Below, piece after piece: positions 18,642-26,663 of a stretch of 39,078 nt of DNA. The stretch comes from an uncultured Lachnospiraceae bacterium. GTDB taxonomy: Bacteria; Bacillota; Clostridia; Lachnospirales; Lachnospiraceae. Location of the stretch: assembly GCA_944381535.1 (NCBI GenBank), contig CALWLN010000170.1:1-39078 (forward strand), given 5' to 3'. The position numbers and the translations under genes are program-made. Positions within the stretch are counted from its first letter, which is position 1. Each line of letters starts with the position of its first letter. The notes below the pieces were generated by a model that searched no databases, was not told where the DNA came from, and saw only the letters and a list, made by a program, of their open reading frames with translations.

Positions 18642-19603
18642 ACACAGAAAAGTTTTCTTATGTGAAATTTTCTGACGCCATGAGCGAGCTTGACGACAGG
18701 TATATTGCGGAAGCAATCCGCTACAAAAAGAAATCCGGAAAGCGCAGGCTGGTAAAATGGAGCGCCCTGGCGGCCTGCCTGTGTCTTCTGCTGTCGGGGA
18801 CCCTTCTGTACCGGGCGGAACACCCGTATCCCGTAAAAGAAATAGAAACTCCCTCCGATTCCGCCTCGGAAATAGCGGAAATCCCCCGCTGGGAGGATAT
18901 GGAAATTTATTCCCAATACGGAGAGATTATCCTGAATAACCTGGAATACCAGACGGGAAACGGAGAAGTACCCACGGAACGACTGGGCGAAAGCCTGGGC
19001 ACCGTCACCGCCAGAGGCTGGGACGAATACGCATATATAGCCGGTGAGGACGCCAACCGGTACTGCGATGCGACGATATACGAGATAAAAAATATCTCTG
19101 TACAGTGCGCCGTGGCCGTACAATATGAGGGAACAGAGACCTGTTACGCCGCGGTGAATTCCTCCTACCGGCCGGAGACACTGGGACAGTTTATCGAGGA
19201 TCTGGACCTTCAAAATACGTTGGTTATTAACTGGGCCTCCTACGATTACCAAAAACCCTTAAGCGGATATGCCGCCATCCGTTTTGAGCAGCTTGATACG
19301 AACCGGGTCTGGGATCTGCTGTTGTCCGATGTGTCGGCAGAAAATGAATATGATGACCTGTCTTTCGATGAGCCAAAAGAGCTTTTAGGCATCTGCGTCA
19401 GTGTTCCCATGCTGGGCTATGAAAATATCAGCATCAGCGTCCGGGAAGACGGGTACCTCATCACCAACATCCTGTCCACAGGGAAAATGTTTCAGGTGGG
19501 CGAGGAGAACACCCAGGCCTTTGTGGATTACGTTTTGCAGGAATGCGAGGGGTATGAGATTGTGTATGTTTCCGATCCTGACGAGGACGGCGTTGCGGAA
19601 TAG
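18638..19603 (+). CDS. membrane-anchored partner of the ECF sigma factor (putative anti-sigma)
   Basis: This is a 321-residue protein with a short cytoplasmic N-terminus containing DAMSELDDRYIAEAIRY. This pattern is common in the proteins encoded directly behind ECF sigma factors in Lachnospiraceae (family knowledge). One membrane helix follows at about residues 40-60 (WSALAACLCLLLSGTLLY), then a 260-residue extracellular acidic domain with no recognised fold. There is no zinc-binding anti-sigma motif. The gene overlaps the sigma gene by 4 bases. Holding the sigma factor at the membrane is the inferred role; an effector function is also possible. Confidence 0.65.
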   Translation: MNTEKFSYVKFSDAMSELDDRYIAEAIRYKKKSGKRRLVKWSALAACLCLLLSGTLLYRAEHPYPVKEIETPSDSASEIAEIPRWEDMEIYSQYGEIILNNLEYQTGNGEVPTERLGESLGTVTARGWDEYAYIAGEDANRYCDATIYEIKNISVQCAVAVQYEGTETCYAAVNSSYRPETLGQFIEDLDLQNTLVINWASYDYQKPLSGYAAIRFEQLDTNRVWDLLLSDVSAENEYDDLSFDEPKELLGICVSVPMLGYENISISVREDGYLITNILSTGKMFQVGEENTQAFVDYVLQECEGYEIVYVSDPDEDGVAE

Positions 19604-19605
19604 AA

Positions 19606-19707
19606 TCCCCGGAATATAAAATAGGAATCCTGGACGCAAACTATTTTACCAGGATGTTTAAAGCCGATACGGGGATTACGCCCAGGAAATTCAGAGCTCG
19701 GACTTAA
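19606..19707 (+). pseudogene. C-terminal fragment of an AraC-family regulator
   Basis: A frame too short to be called on its own reads SPEYKIGILDANYFTRMFKA and continues to TGITPRKFR before a stop at 19705-19707. This is the last helix-turn-helix and signature of an AraC regulator (compare DPNYFSRVFKKxTGxTPxxYR). The residues before KIGIL do not fit, so most of the gene is deleted. It abuts the stop of the putative anti-sigma gene, which marks a deletion joint. Confidence 0.65.
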
Positions 19708-19818
19708 ACAACCATCTCCTGGGTATAATACCTCGCCTTTCTGGTTCCAGAAACCGTGAATTTGTGCTGTTTTTTCGGACTTCTTTTCGGACATCCTTTG
19801 TCCTATTAGAATCGTGTC

Positions 19819-20535
19819 TCATACTCCATCAAACAGAGAAAGCTGCTCCGCCTCCATCTCATACTCCGCAGCCGCCGGGGCTCTCCTTAACATGGCCTCC
19901 GCCGCCTCATCATCAAATAGCCAGCCTACAAGCTCCTCTTCCCCTATCAGAAGGGGCATACGCTCATGGACTTTTCTTAGGGTCTCGTTTGCCTGGGTGG
20001 TAATCACCACAAACCGGTTCTCCCCCTCCTTAAGGTCGTAACAGCCGGCCAGATAGAGGGTGGGCCTTCCCGCCTGATAGCACACGGCCTTCTCCCGGCT
20101 TAGGTTCCACTCATAAAAATGCCGAGCCGGCAACACGCACCGGCGATACCTTGCGCTTTCCCGAAAGGTCTTTTTCTCCAGAATCGTCTCGGCCCTGGCA
20201 TTGATAAGAAGGCCCTTCCCCTCATAGGGCGGAAATCCCCAGCGCATGGCGCCCGCAACAAGCCTGCCCTCTGCGCCAAACAGAACCGGCGCAGGCTGGG
20301 AGGGGCAAATATCGCCGTCCCATACAGCCCAGGAGAAATCACCTTCTCCGCTTTCCTCCGAAATTCCCAGTTCTCCGGCAATTTCCATATGCAAAAGGTT
20401 CCCGCCCTTCCGGGCCATATCCGCAGAATCCACACTCCGCCGGATGGCTCCTTCCTTCAACGCCAAATCCACGCCGTTCACAATCCGACGGATGTCCCTC
20501 ATCACGCCGTCATCCACATAATACCGTCCGCACAT
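19819..20535 (-). CDS. yedK: SOS response-associated peptidase / abasic-site protein (YedK/HMCES family)
   Basis: This 238-residue SRAP protein forms a covalent thiazolidine cross-link with abasic sites in single-stranded DNA, shielding them. The catalytic cysteine is C2 after removal of Met1 (MCGRYYV). Other conserved parts are NARAETI, the glutamate in ARHFYEWN and the histidine in KVHERMPLLI. The length is normal. It lies directly behind a small unknown gene and the Y-family polymerase, with a LexA-like box upstream of the pair, so damage-inducible expression is likely. Confidence 0.92.
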   Translation of the reverse strand: MCGRYYVDDGVMRDIRRIVNGVDLALKEGAIRRSVDSADMARKGGNLLHMEIAGELGISEESGEGDFSWAVWDGDICPSQPAPVLFGAEGRLVAGAMRWGFPPYEGKGLLINARAETILEKKTFRESARYRRCVLPARHFYEWNLSREKAVCYQAGRPTLYLAGCYDLKEGENRFVVITTQANETLRKVHERMPLLIGEEELVGWLFDDEAAEAMLRRAPAAAEYEMEAEQLSLFDGV

Positions 20536-20547
20536 AGGCTCGTCTTA

Positions 20548-20868
20548 CTACCTCCTGTTTTTCCATAATATTTTCCACTCCTGCCGTTCCACATAATATA
20601 GCAGCCGGAACAGATATCTCGTTTCCCCTAGCATTATATCACATTCAAACTCTATGGTGGGGATTCCGCAGTAAAATTTTTCTTCCTCGGTTATCACATG
20701 GATATCCGAAAGAGTGTGAAGCGTTCCCTCCCGGTCCTGAAATTTAATGGTCTTTGGCAGTATCCGCCCGGTGCTGGTAAACCAGACACCACAGGCGACG
20801 GGCTCCTGGTAACCCTTGATTTCTCCGGCGTCCGCCGGTCCTGCATTGATTCCGATTCCCATTCCCAT
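20548..20868 (-). CDS. small protein of unknown function between dinB and yedK
   Basis: This is a 106-residue soluble protein of no named family that I can assign with confidence. The start at 20868 has AGGGGAG 7 bases upstream; an ATG at 20901 would add 11 residues but has no ribosome site. The middle reads as a small beta-barrel (GRILPKTIKF, then TLHTLSDIHVI, then RYLFRLLYYVERQEWKILWK). This layout resembles short proteins often found next to Y-family polymerases in Lachnospiraceae (remembered pattern, not checked). It ends 12 bases before yedK, and a LexA-like box lies 68-81 bases upstream, so a role in damage tolerance is inferred from context only. Confidence 0.75.
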   Translation of the reverse strand: MGMGIGINAGPADAGEIKGYQEPVACGVWFTSTGRILPKTIKFQDREGTLHTLSDIHVITEEEKFYCGIPTIEFECDIMLGETRYLFRLLYYVERQEWKILWKNRR

Positions 20869-20935
20869 AGCAAGCTCCCCTGTTCCTTCCTTCTCATACA
20901 TAGTATGCGCCCAATTACGTGAAATAGCCCCGCTT

Positions 20936-20949
20936 CAAACATACGTTTC
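20936..20949. promoter_or_regulatory. LexA-like SOS box upstream of the unknown gene and yedK
   Basis: CAAACATACGTTTC differs from the Gram-positive consensus CGAACRNRYGTTYC only at position 2. It lies right behind the dinB stop and upstream of the next gene, with TTGAAA overlapping it on the minus strand. Confidence 0.65.
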
Positions 20950-20953
20950 AATT

Positions 20954-22222
20954 TTAATCGATCCTGACACTTCCATAGTCCACACTCCGCTTCTCCCGGG
21001 ACACGCCGCCGGAGAGGTGGTCGATGGGACTGCCCAGGAAAACGGCCCGCTTCACTGCGTCAATGCCATGGGTCTTTCGGATTCCGTCCACCGCCCGATT
21101 CAGCTTCCGCAGCCGCTCATAATCCATGACGTCAAACATATCCATCTGCCGCATGTCCGCCCCGTCGGAAATCCGGCTGGTATGAAGCCCCAGATGGCGG
21201 ATGGGCCTGCCGTCCCAGACCTCATCGAACAACCGGCAGGCATGGGCATACAATTCCTCCGTAATGTCGGTGGCCTGATTCAGCACCGTCTGATGGCTTA
21301 CATATTTAAAATCATGGCTTTTAATCCCCACCGCCAGCACCTGGGCCCGGACTCCATGCTCCCGCAGTCTGGCTCCCACGGTCTCCGCCAGGGCCAGCAG
21401 CACCAGCCTGGCGGTGGAGGCGTCGGTGACGTCAAAGGCGATGGTGGTGGAATTGCCGTAGCCCTTCTGAGGCGGCGGCTCAAATTCCACCACGGAGCAG
21501 TCCCGTCCGTTGGCAAAATTCCAGATGACCTCCCCGTGCTTCTTCAAAACACTTTTCAAAAGGGCCGGGTCCGTGCCCGCCAGCTCCCCAATCGTGGTAA
21601 TCCCCATATTCAGAAGCTTTTTTGCGGTGGCCCTGCCCACGAAAAATAAGTCCGATACCGGCAGGGGCCACAATTTTGCCGGAATCTCCTCCGCAAACAT
21701 GGTATGCACCAGATCCGGCTTCTTTAATTCCCCGGCCATTTTTGCCAAAAGCTTATTTGGGGCCACCCCGATATTCACGGTAAAGCCCAGTTCCTCTCTG
21801 ATTCGATCCTTAACCTCCTCCGCCACCCGTACCGGATCATTTCCCAACATTCCTATGGTGCCCGTCATGTCCATGAAAGCCTCATCGATACTGTACTGCT
21901 CCACCTCGGGAGTATATTCCCGCAGAAGTTTCAAAAAGGCCTTCGAACACCTTTCATACAGCCCATAATTGGGCGGCACCATATAAAGCCCGGGACACCG
22001 CTGACGGGCCTCCATCACCGACATGCCGGTCTGAATGCCATACCGCTTGGCCGGCATGCTCTTAGCCAGAATAATCCCGTGCCGGGCCGCCATATCCCCC
22101 GACACCGCCGAGGGGATCTCTCTGATATCCAGCCTTCCGCCCAGATGGTGCAGGCGGTAGGCCGCTTCCCAGGACAGGAAGGCGCTGTTTACATCCACAT
22201 GAAATACCAGCATATCAAACAT
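20954..22222 (-). CDS. dinB: Y-family DNA polymerase (DNA polymerase IV type)
   Basis: This 422-residue translesion polymerase has the catalytic aspartate in FHVDVNSAFLSWE near the N-terminus and the YSIDEAFMD motif near residue 105. The helix-hairpin-helix thumb is around LFFVGRATAKKLLNMGI, and the little finger contains GNSTTIAFDVTD. No beta-clamp motif was called with confidence. The start is taken as ATG 22222 with AAAGGA upstream; the frame extends to 22273 but that part lies in the promoter. Two LexA-like boxes, one in the promoter spacer and one over the start codon, indicate damage-induced expression. Confidence 0.92.
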   Translation of the reverse strand: MFDMLVFHVDVNSAFLSWEAAYRLHHLGGRLDIREIPSAVSGDMAARHGIILAKSMPAKRYGIQTGMSVMEARQRCPGLYMVPPNYGLYERCSKAFLKLLREYTPEVEQYSIDEAFMDMTGTIGMLGNDPVRVAEEVKDRIREELGFTVNIGVAPNKLLAKMAGELKKPDLVHTMFAEEIPAKLWPLPVSDLFFVGRATAKKLLNMGITTIGELAGTDPALLKSVLKKHGEVIWNFANGRDCSVVEFEPPPQKGYGNSTTIAFDVTDASTARLVLLALAETVGARLREHGVRAQVLAVGIKSHDFKYVSHQTVLNQATDITEELYAHACRLFDEVWDGRPIRHLGLHTSRISDGADMRQMDMFDVMDYERLRKLNRAVDGIRKTHGIDAVKRAVFLGSPIDHLSGGVSREKRSVDYGSVRID

Positions 22223-22229
22223 ATGTTCC
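22216..22229. promoter_or_regulatory. LexA-like SOS box over the dinB start
   Basis: CAAACATATGTTCC differs from CGAACRNRYGTTYC only at position 2. It covers the ATG at 22220-22222 and the spacer to the ribosome site, so bound repressor would block transcription just downstream of the promoter. Confidence 0.7.
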
Positions 22230-22244
22230 TTTCTCTTTTCTATC

Positions 22245-22273
22245 ATCATACACGAATATATGTTTGTTTGCAA
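22245..22273 (-). promoter_or_regulatory. dinB promoter with a LexA-like box in its spacer
   Basis: On the minus strand: TTGCAA (22268-22273), 17-base spacer, TATGAT (22245-22250). The spacer holds CGAATATATGTTTG (22253-22266), matching 12 of 14 positions of the SOS consensus. This box and the one at 22216 are 37 bases apart centre to centre. Confidence 0.75.
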
Positions 22274-22356
22274 CTGGTAATTATTACCTTTTTATTCCCA
22301 CCATTGCGGAGCATGCTGCTTAGAGCGGGATGGGCCGTAACATTTTTCTTTTTCCG

Positions 22357-24432
22357 TTACCTTTCCTCCTCCAACAGTCCGCTCAACTCCCCATGGTACA
22401 CAATATGAAGCTCATGGAGGGCCCGGGTGATGGCCACATACAGAAGCTTGGCGTCTCCCTGGCTTTCACTATAGGCTTCTCTGTCCGGGTTCCACAGAAT
22501 CACGCTGTCAAATTCCAGTCCCTTGGTCAGCTGAATGGGCAGCACCATCACGCCCTGCCGGAAATCCAGGGTGCTGCCAGCAGCCTCCGTCTCCCCTTCC
22601 CGGAAAACACCTCTGGCCTCAAGGTCCTGTTCCACCGCTTCCGCCTCCGCCTGATTCCGGCAGATGACAGCGATGGTCCCATATCCCCGGCCTTTGATTT
22701 CCGAAAGTAAGGCCGCTGTTTTCTCTCCCATCTCTTGTTCCCCAACCTTACAGAAATCCACCGGCGCCCCGTGGCGGATCACCGGCTGAATCTTATATTT
22801 TCCAAAGGAAGCCTGCTCCAGCACCCGCCCGGCCACCTCCGAAATTTCAATGGTATTCCGATAGCTTTTGGCCAAAAGGTAAAATCCGGCGCGCTCCCCG
22901 GCAAACACCCCTTCCGTCAGCGCCTCCCAGTCATTCATTCCCGTCTCGTAATGAATGTTCTGGGACACATCTCCCATAATGGTGAAATAGCACTGGTGCA
23001 GCACCTGCTTCATCACATAATACACCGCCGCCCCAAAATCCTGGGCCTCGTCGATGATGATCTGCCCATACTCCTCATAAAATTCCTTCTCCGTCATACG
23101 CTTCTGAATCAACGCCAGCGCCGCCAGATCGTACACGTCAAACTGCCCCCTGGCCGTGTGGGCAAGAACAGATTCCACCAAAATCCCATGGTCTTCCCCA
23201 TATCCCTTAAGAAAATCATGATACATCCCCACCAGATTTTTCAACTCCGGTCCCTGGTAAAAATATCCCCGATATTCCTTCTGCTTATCCCTGCAAAAAT
23301 CCTTGTTGTCCTCCGGCACCAGAAACCGGATCCGGGTCCGTATCCGTTCGTTCAGCAGCCGGTAGATCCGCGCGACGGAATCCCTGGGATTTTCCATCAG
23401 GGTTCTCTGAATACTCTCCCCAGACAATATAACTCCCAAGATCTTGTCCGTCACCTGTACCTGGTCAAAAAGCTTATGCCGGAGTTCCTTAAGATATCCG
23501 TCCAGGGCCTCCACAAATTCCAGCTTGCTCTTGAAGCTTTCCTTTCGGGAAAGCTCTGCCAGGCGATAGCTCTTCTTCCACTCCTTTCCCAAAAGTTCCC
23601 GGAAAAAGGCGTCCATCCGAAGCTGCCTTACATGATACACGTCCAGCTCCGGCAGCCCGCTGGTGATATAGCCAAGCAGCATGTCATTGCTGCCGATAAC
23701 GCAAAATTCATCTGGACGGAACCGTTCCTCATAGTTATATAAAATATAAGAGATCCGGTGCATGGCCACGGTGGTCTTGCCGCTGCCCGCCACTCCCTGC
23801 ACAATGAGATTCCGAAAGGGCGACTGCCGGATGATTTCGTTCTGCTCCTTCTGAATGGTGGAGATAATATCTCCCAGGATCACGTCCTTGTTCTGGGACA
23901 GATATTTTACCAGAAGCTCGTCGTTAGCCGCCGTATCATTATCATAATACCCCAGAAGCTGCCCGTCGCTGACGTCAAAGGTGCGCTTCAGCTTTAGTTC
24001 CACCGCAATCTCTCCGATTTCCGGCACCTCATAGCTTCCCGGCCCCAGCTCATTTTCATAATACAGGGTGGACACCGGGGCCCGCCAGTCCACAACCACC
24101 ACATTTGTCTTATCCCGGGAGACGCCGTTTTTGCCGATATAAAGCTGTTCCTCCTGGCTGGTGGCCTCCTCCCGGTAATCAATCCGCCCAAAATAGGGCT
24201 TCACATAAGCCGCCCGGTTCTTCCGAAGCTGCCGCTCATTGTGCTCCTGGACATCCTTACTCACGATCAACTGATTGTAGAGCTCCACATCCCCGGAGGC
24301 CACCGCCGCAAACAGCGCTTCCGTCTCCGCCTTTCCCTGCCGGGCCTTTTCCTCGTAGTACTCAATATTTTCAGCAATCAGCTCACGGCATTCTGAAAAA
24401 TGCTGCTGCTCCCGTTCCTGCTCCAAATCCAT
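22357..24432 (-). CDS. helD: HelD-type UvrD/Rep-family helicase-like ATPase
   Basis: This is a 691-residue cytoplasmic superfamily 1 motor. The N-terminal coiled-coil arm (about residues 1-60) and the segment YFGRIDYRE then YIGKNGVSRD are typical of HelD, which removes stalled RNA polymerase from DNA in Firmicutes. Motor motifs: GVAGSGKTTVAMHRISYIL (Walker A, near residue 215), IIDEAQDFG (Walker B), KSYRNTIEIS (motif IV-like), QLTKGLEFDSVI and LYVAITRALHEL (motifs V-VI). GGGAGG lies 9 bases before ATG 24432. It is divergent from the zinc-ribbon gene. The name rests on the combined N-terminal arm and the motor; a generic UvrD-like helicase is the alternative. Confidence 0.85.
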   Translation of the reverse strand: MDLEQEREQQHFSECRELIAENIEYYEEKARQGKAETEALFAAVASGDVELYNQLIVSKDVQEHNERQLRKNRAAYVKPYFGRIDYREEATSQEEQLYIGKNGVSRDKTNVVVVDWRAPVSTLYYENELGPGSYEVPEIGEIAVELKLKRTFDVSDGQLLGYYDNDTAANDELLVKYLSQNKDVILGDIISTIQKEQNEIIRQSPFRNLIVQGVAGSGKTTVAMHRISYILYNYEERFRPDEFCVIGSNDMLLGYITSGLPELDVYHVRQLRMDAFFRELLGKEWKKSYRLAELSRKESFKSKLEFVEALDGYLKELRHKLFDQVQVTDKILGVILSGESIQRTLMENPRDSVARIYRLLNERIRTRIRFLVPEDNKDFCRDKQKEYRGYFYQGPELKNLVGMYHDFLKGYGEDHGILVESVLAHTARGQFDVYDLAALALIQKRMTEKEFYEEYGQIIIDEAQDFGAAVYYVMKQVLHQCYFTIMGDVSQNIHYETGMNDWEALTEGVFAGERAGFYLLAKSYRNTIEISEVAGRVLEQASFGKYKIQPVIRHGAPVDFCKVGEQEMGEKTAALLSEIKGRGYGTIAVICRNQAEAEAVEQDLEARGVFREGETEAAGSTLDFRQGVMVLPIQLTKGLEFDSVILWNPDREAYSESQGDAKLLYVAITRALHELHIVYHGELSGLLEEER

Positions 24433-24497
24433 CCTTCGCGTCCTCCCTTTCCTTCACAGATTTCTCTCACAGAATACCAAAAAAAGAAAAAAAGTGC

Positions 24498-24526
24498 TAG
24501 ACTTATATTTTTATTTGTGATATGAT
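24498..24526 (+). promoter_or_regulatory. promoter of the zinc-ribbon/DUF2085 operon
   Basis: TAGACT (24498-24503), 17-base spacer, TATGAT (24521-24526). The predicted start near 24533 leaves a 90-base leader that contains a strong hairpin and a LexA-like box. Confidence 0.65.
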
Positions 24527-24545
24527 GATAACTGTAATTTCACCC

Positions 24546-24586
24546 AAAAACAGGAACCACATTTTCGAATGTATGTTCCTGTTTTT
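24546..24586 (+). promoter_or_regulatory. leader hairpin with U-run and embedded LexA-like box
   Basis: Stem ACAGGAAC (24550-24557) with GTTCCTGT (24575-24582), nested stem ACATT/AATGT with a TTCG loop, and flanking A5/T5 that extend the stem and give a terminator-like U-run. It sits between the promoter and the gene, so it may attenuate transcription. CGAATGTATGTTCC at 24566-24579 matches 13 of 14 positions of the SOS consensus (mismatch at position 5). Confidence 0.6.
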
Positions 24587-24621
24587 AAATACATAGCGCA
24601 TGCTTTCAGGAGGTAATTTTT

Positions 24622-24852
24622 ATGGTATGTCCAAAATGCGGCAGTACAAACGTCACCAGCCAGGCAATCACGGAAACCACCGCCAAGGGGAAAACCAAGG
24701 GCTTCGGATGGATAAAGGCCTGCCTGGGCTTTCTCATTTTCAGCCTGCCCGGCGTCCTGTGCGGTCTGTGCGGCATGGGCAAGGAAAAAACTAAGACCAG
24801 AACCACCACGAGGGTGATACACGTATGTCAAAATTGCGGAAATCACTGGTAA
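24622..24852 (+). CDS. small zinc-ribbon membrane protein
   Basis: This is a 76-residue protein. An N-terminal CPKCGSTNV and a C-terminal CQNCGNHW form a split zinc ribbon around a glycine-rich hydrophobic segment (about residues 32-52), so it probably inserts in the membrane with both ends near the same side. AGGAGG lies 8 bases before the ATG. Its last 28 bases overlap the following DUF2085 gene in another frame, showing translational coupling. Function unknown. The promoter and the LexA-like box in the leader suggest stress-linked expression. Confidence 0.8.
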   Translation: MVCPKCGSTNVTSQAITETTAKGKTKGFGWIKACLGFLIFSLPGVLCGLCGMGKEKTKTRTTTRVIHVCQNCGNHW

Positions 24853-25196
24853 ATTTCATCTATGAGCTAGGCGATTACAGCGGCTGCCATCAGCTTCCGG
24901 AGCGAAGCTTCTTCTGGAGGGGCCGCCAGTTTCCCGTGTGCGCCCGCTGTACCGGCGTAGCTGTGGGCCAGTTGCTGGCTGTCGTCACAGGGATTTTCCT
25001 CTCCGTCCCCCTTCTGTTGTCTCTCCTGTTCCTGTCGCTTATAGGATTGGACTGGGGTTTGCAGGAGCTTAAGATTGCGGAGTCCAACAATTTCCGGCGG
25101 CTTTTCACCGGGATACTGGGAGGCTTTGGACTGTTCAGTATCTATATACGCATTTTCAAAAAGATTTGCTCCTTTTTCAAAAATCATAAATTTTAA
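24825..25196 (+). CDS. DUF2085 family membrane protein
   Basis: This is a 123-residue protein with the DUF2085 signature [12 protein letters not shown] followed by [10 protein letters not shown]. The conserved cysteines and histidine could bind a metal or heme. Two to three membrane helices follow ([32 protein letters not shown], and a weaker one near the end). It overlaps the zinc-ribbon gene by 28 bases and has no separate ribosome site, so both are one operon. The biochemical role of the family is not known to me. Confidence 0.8.
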   Translation: MSKLRKSLVNFIYELGDYSGCHQLPERSFFWRGRQFPVCARCTGVAVGQLLAVVTGIFLSVPLLLSLLFLSLIGLDWGLQELKIAESNNFRRLFTGILGGFGLFSIYIRIFKKICSFFKNHKF

Positions 25197-25325
25197 AAAG
25201 AAATTGTATAAAGAGATTTTTTTCGTTCATACTATAATTACCGGCAGAGAAATGAAGGGCCCCCACCCGTTTCTCCCGGGAACTACCAATGATGAAGTTA
25301 AATACTTATCCTCCCCTTTTAATAA

Positions 25326-25375
25326 GAAAGGCGAAATGCCCCGAAAACAATTTGTTCCAGGGCGTTTCGCCTTTC
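25326..25375. repeat. 50-bp imperfect palindrome, possible bidirectional terminator
   Basis: Arms GAAAGGCGAAATGCCC (25326-25341) and GGGCGTTTCGCCTTTC (25360-25375) pair over 16 positions with one T/G wobble, and the loop can pair further (AACAA/TTGTT). It lies between the DUF2085 stop and the UgpC stop. The following bases are only weakly U-rich on either strand. Confidence 0.55.
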
Positions 25376-25407
25376 TTTGCGTCCTGCCGTTCCATGATGG
25401 GCAAACC

Positions 25408-25436
25408 TAAAAAGAGGCCGCCGCAAAGCGGCAGCC
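25408..25436 (-). terminator. intrinsic terminator after ugpC
   Basis: On the minus strand GGCTGCCGC pairs with GCGGCGGCC (25428-25436 with 25416-25424, one wobble), with an AAA-side loop and a TCTTTTTAG tail. It lies 15 bases past the ugpC stop. Confidence 0.85.
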
Positions 25437-25450
25437 CCCAAAATTTCTGA

Positions 25451-26563
25451 TTAATGTGTAATTACCAGCTCAGTCTCTTTGTCGAATACGTGAATCTTCT
25501 CAACATCCATAGCCAGCTTGATGGTGTCGCCGTAACGAGCGGTTGTTCTGGAATCAACCTTGGCGGTCATCGGTGTGTCGTTGACACTGTAGTACAACAG
25601 AACCTCGGAACCAAGCAGCTCGTAACCGGTAACGGTGGTGGTTACAATACCATCCGCATGAGTCTCGATGGCAATCTGAGAATCATCAATATCCTCGGGA
25701 CGGACACCAAGTACAACGGTCTTGCCTGCGTAGCCGCCTTCCTTCAGGGCATGGGCCTTTGCGGGAGGAAGTACAACGGTGAAATCGCCGAACTTCAGGG
25801 AAACCTTGTCGCCATCAACGATACACTCGGCATCCAGGAAGTTCATCTGCGGAGATCCGATAAATCCTGCCACGAACAGGTTATCCGGCTCGTTGTATAA
25901 GGTCTGGGGAGAATCTACCTGCTGGATAACGCCATCCTTCAGAACAACGATTCTGGTACCCAGAGTCATAGCCTCTGTCTGGTCATGGGTAACGTAGATG
26001 ATGGTTGCGCCCAGTCTCTGGTGCAGGGAAGCAATCTCGGAACGCATCTGCACTCTCAGCTTAGCGTCCAGGTTGGACAGCGGCTCATCCATCAGGAATA
26101 CCTTGGGCTCACGAACAATAGCACGTCCCATAGCCACACGCTGTCTCTGACCACCGGACAGAGCCTTGGGCTTACGGTCAAGCAGCTTCTCCAGGTCAAG
26201 GATTCTGGCTGCCTCTTCCACCTTCTGCTTAATCTCGGGCTTGGGAACCTTTCTCAATTTCAAACCGAAGGCCATGTTGTCAAACACGGTCATATGGGGA
26301 TACAGAGCGTAGTTCTGGAATACCATGGCGATATCTCTGTCCTTGGGCTCCACGTCGTTCATTAATTTTCCATCAATGTATAACTCACCCTCAGAAATCT
26401 CCTCCAGGCCCGCAATCATACGAAGGGTTGTGGACTTACCGCATCCGGAAGGACCTACGAAGATGATGAATTCCTTGTCGGCTACTTCCAGGTTGAAATC
26501 CTTAACCGCTTCAAAGCCGTTAGGGTATTTCTTGGTGATATTTTTCAGTGATAAACTTGCCAT
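25451..26563 (-). CDS. ugpC: carbohydrate ABC transporter ATP-binding protein (UgpC/MsmX/MalK type)
   Basis: This 370-residue cytoplasmic ATPase energises sugar ABC importers. It has Walker A GPSGCGKST (about residues 37-45), signature LSGGQRQRVAMGRA, Walker B VFLMDEPLSNLD and switch THDQTEA. A C-terminal TOBE/regulatory region (GVRPEDI) as in MalK follows. It stands alone with its own ribosome site (AGGAGG, 8 bases before ATG) and terminator and has no permease beside it. This is typical of the shared MsmX-type ATPase that serves many sugar importers. Codon choice (for example many CTG, GGC, AAC) looks stronger than in its neighbours, suggesting high expression. Confidence 0.93.
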   Translation of the reverse strand: MASLSLKNITKKYPNGFEAVKDFNLEVADKEFIIFVGPSGCGKSTTLRMIAGLEEISEGELYIDGKLMNDVEPKDRDIAMVFQNYALYPHMTVFDNMAFGLKLRKVPKPEIKQKVEEAARILDLEKLLDRKPKALSGGQRQRVAMGRAIVREPKVFLMDEPLSNLDAKLRVQMRSEIASLHQRLGATIIYVTHDQTEAMTLGTRIVVLKDGVIQQVDSPQTLYNEPDNLFVAGFIGSPQMNFLDAECIVDGDKVSLKFGDFTVVLPPAKAHALKEGGYAGKTVVLGVRPEDIDDSQIAIETHADGIVTTTVTGYELLGSEVLLYYSVNDTPMTAKVDSRTTARYGDTIKLAMDVEKIHVFDKETELVITH

Positions 26564-26663
26564 AATGAAACCTCCTAAAAAATGTTTGCTTTATTTTGTT
26601 CTCAGCAATTTGCCTGTATATACTTTACCAAATTCCGCGGATTTTCACCACCCTGAAACTTCA

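Noticed and set aside
22735-23742. 335-codon plus-strand frame
   Set aside because: It is antisense to helD, with no start signal or domain.
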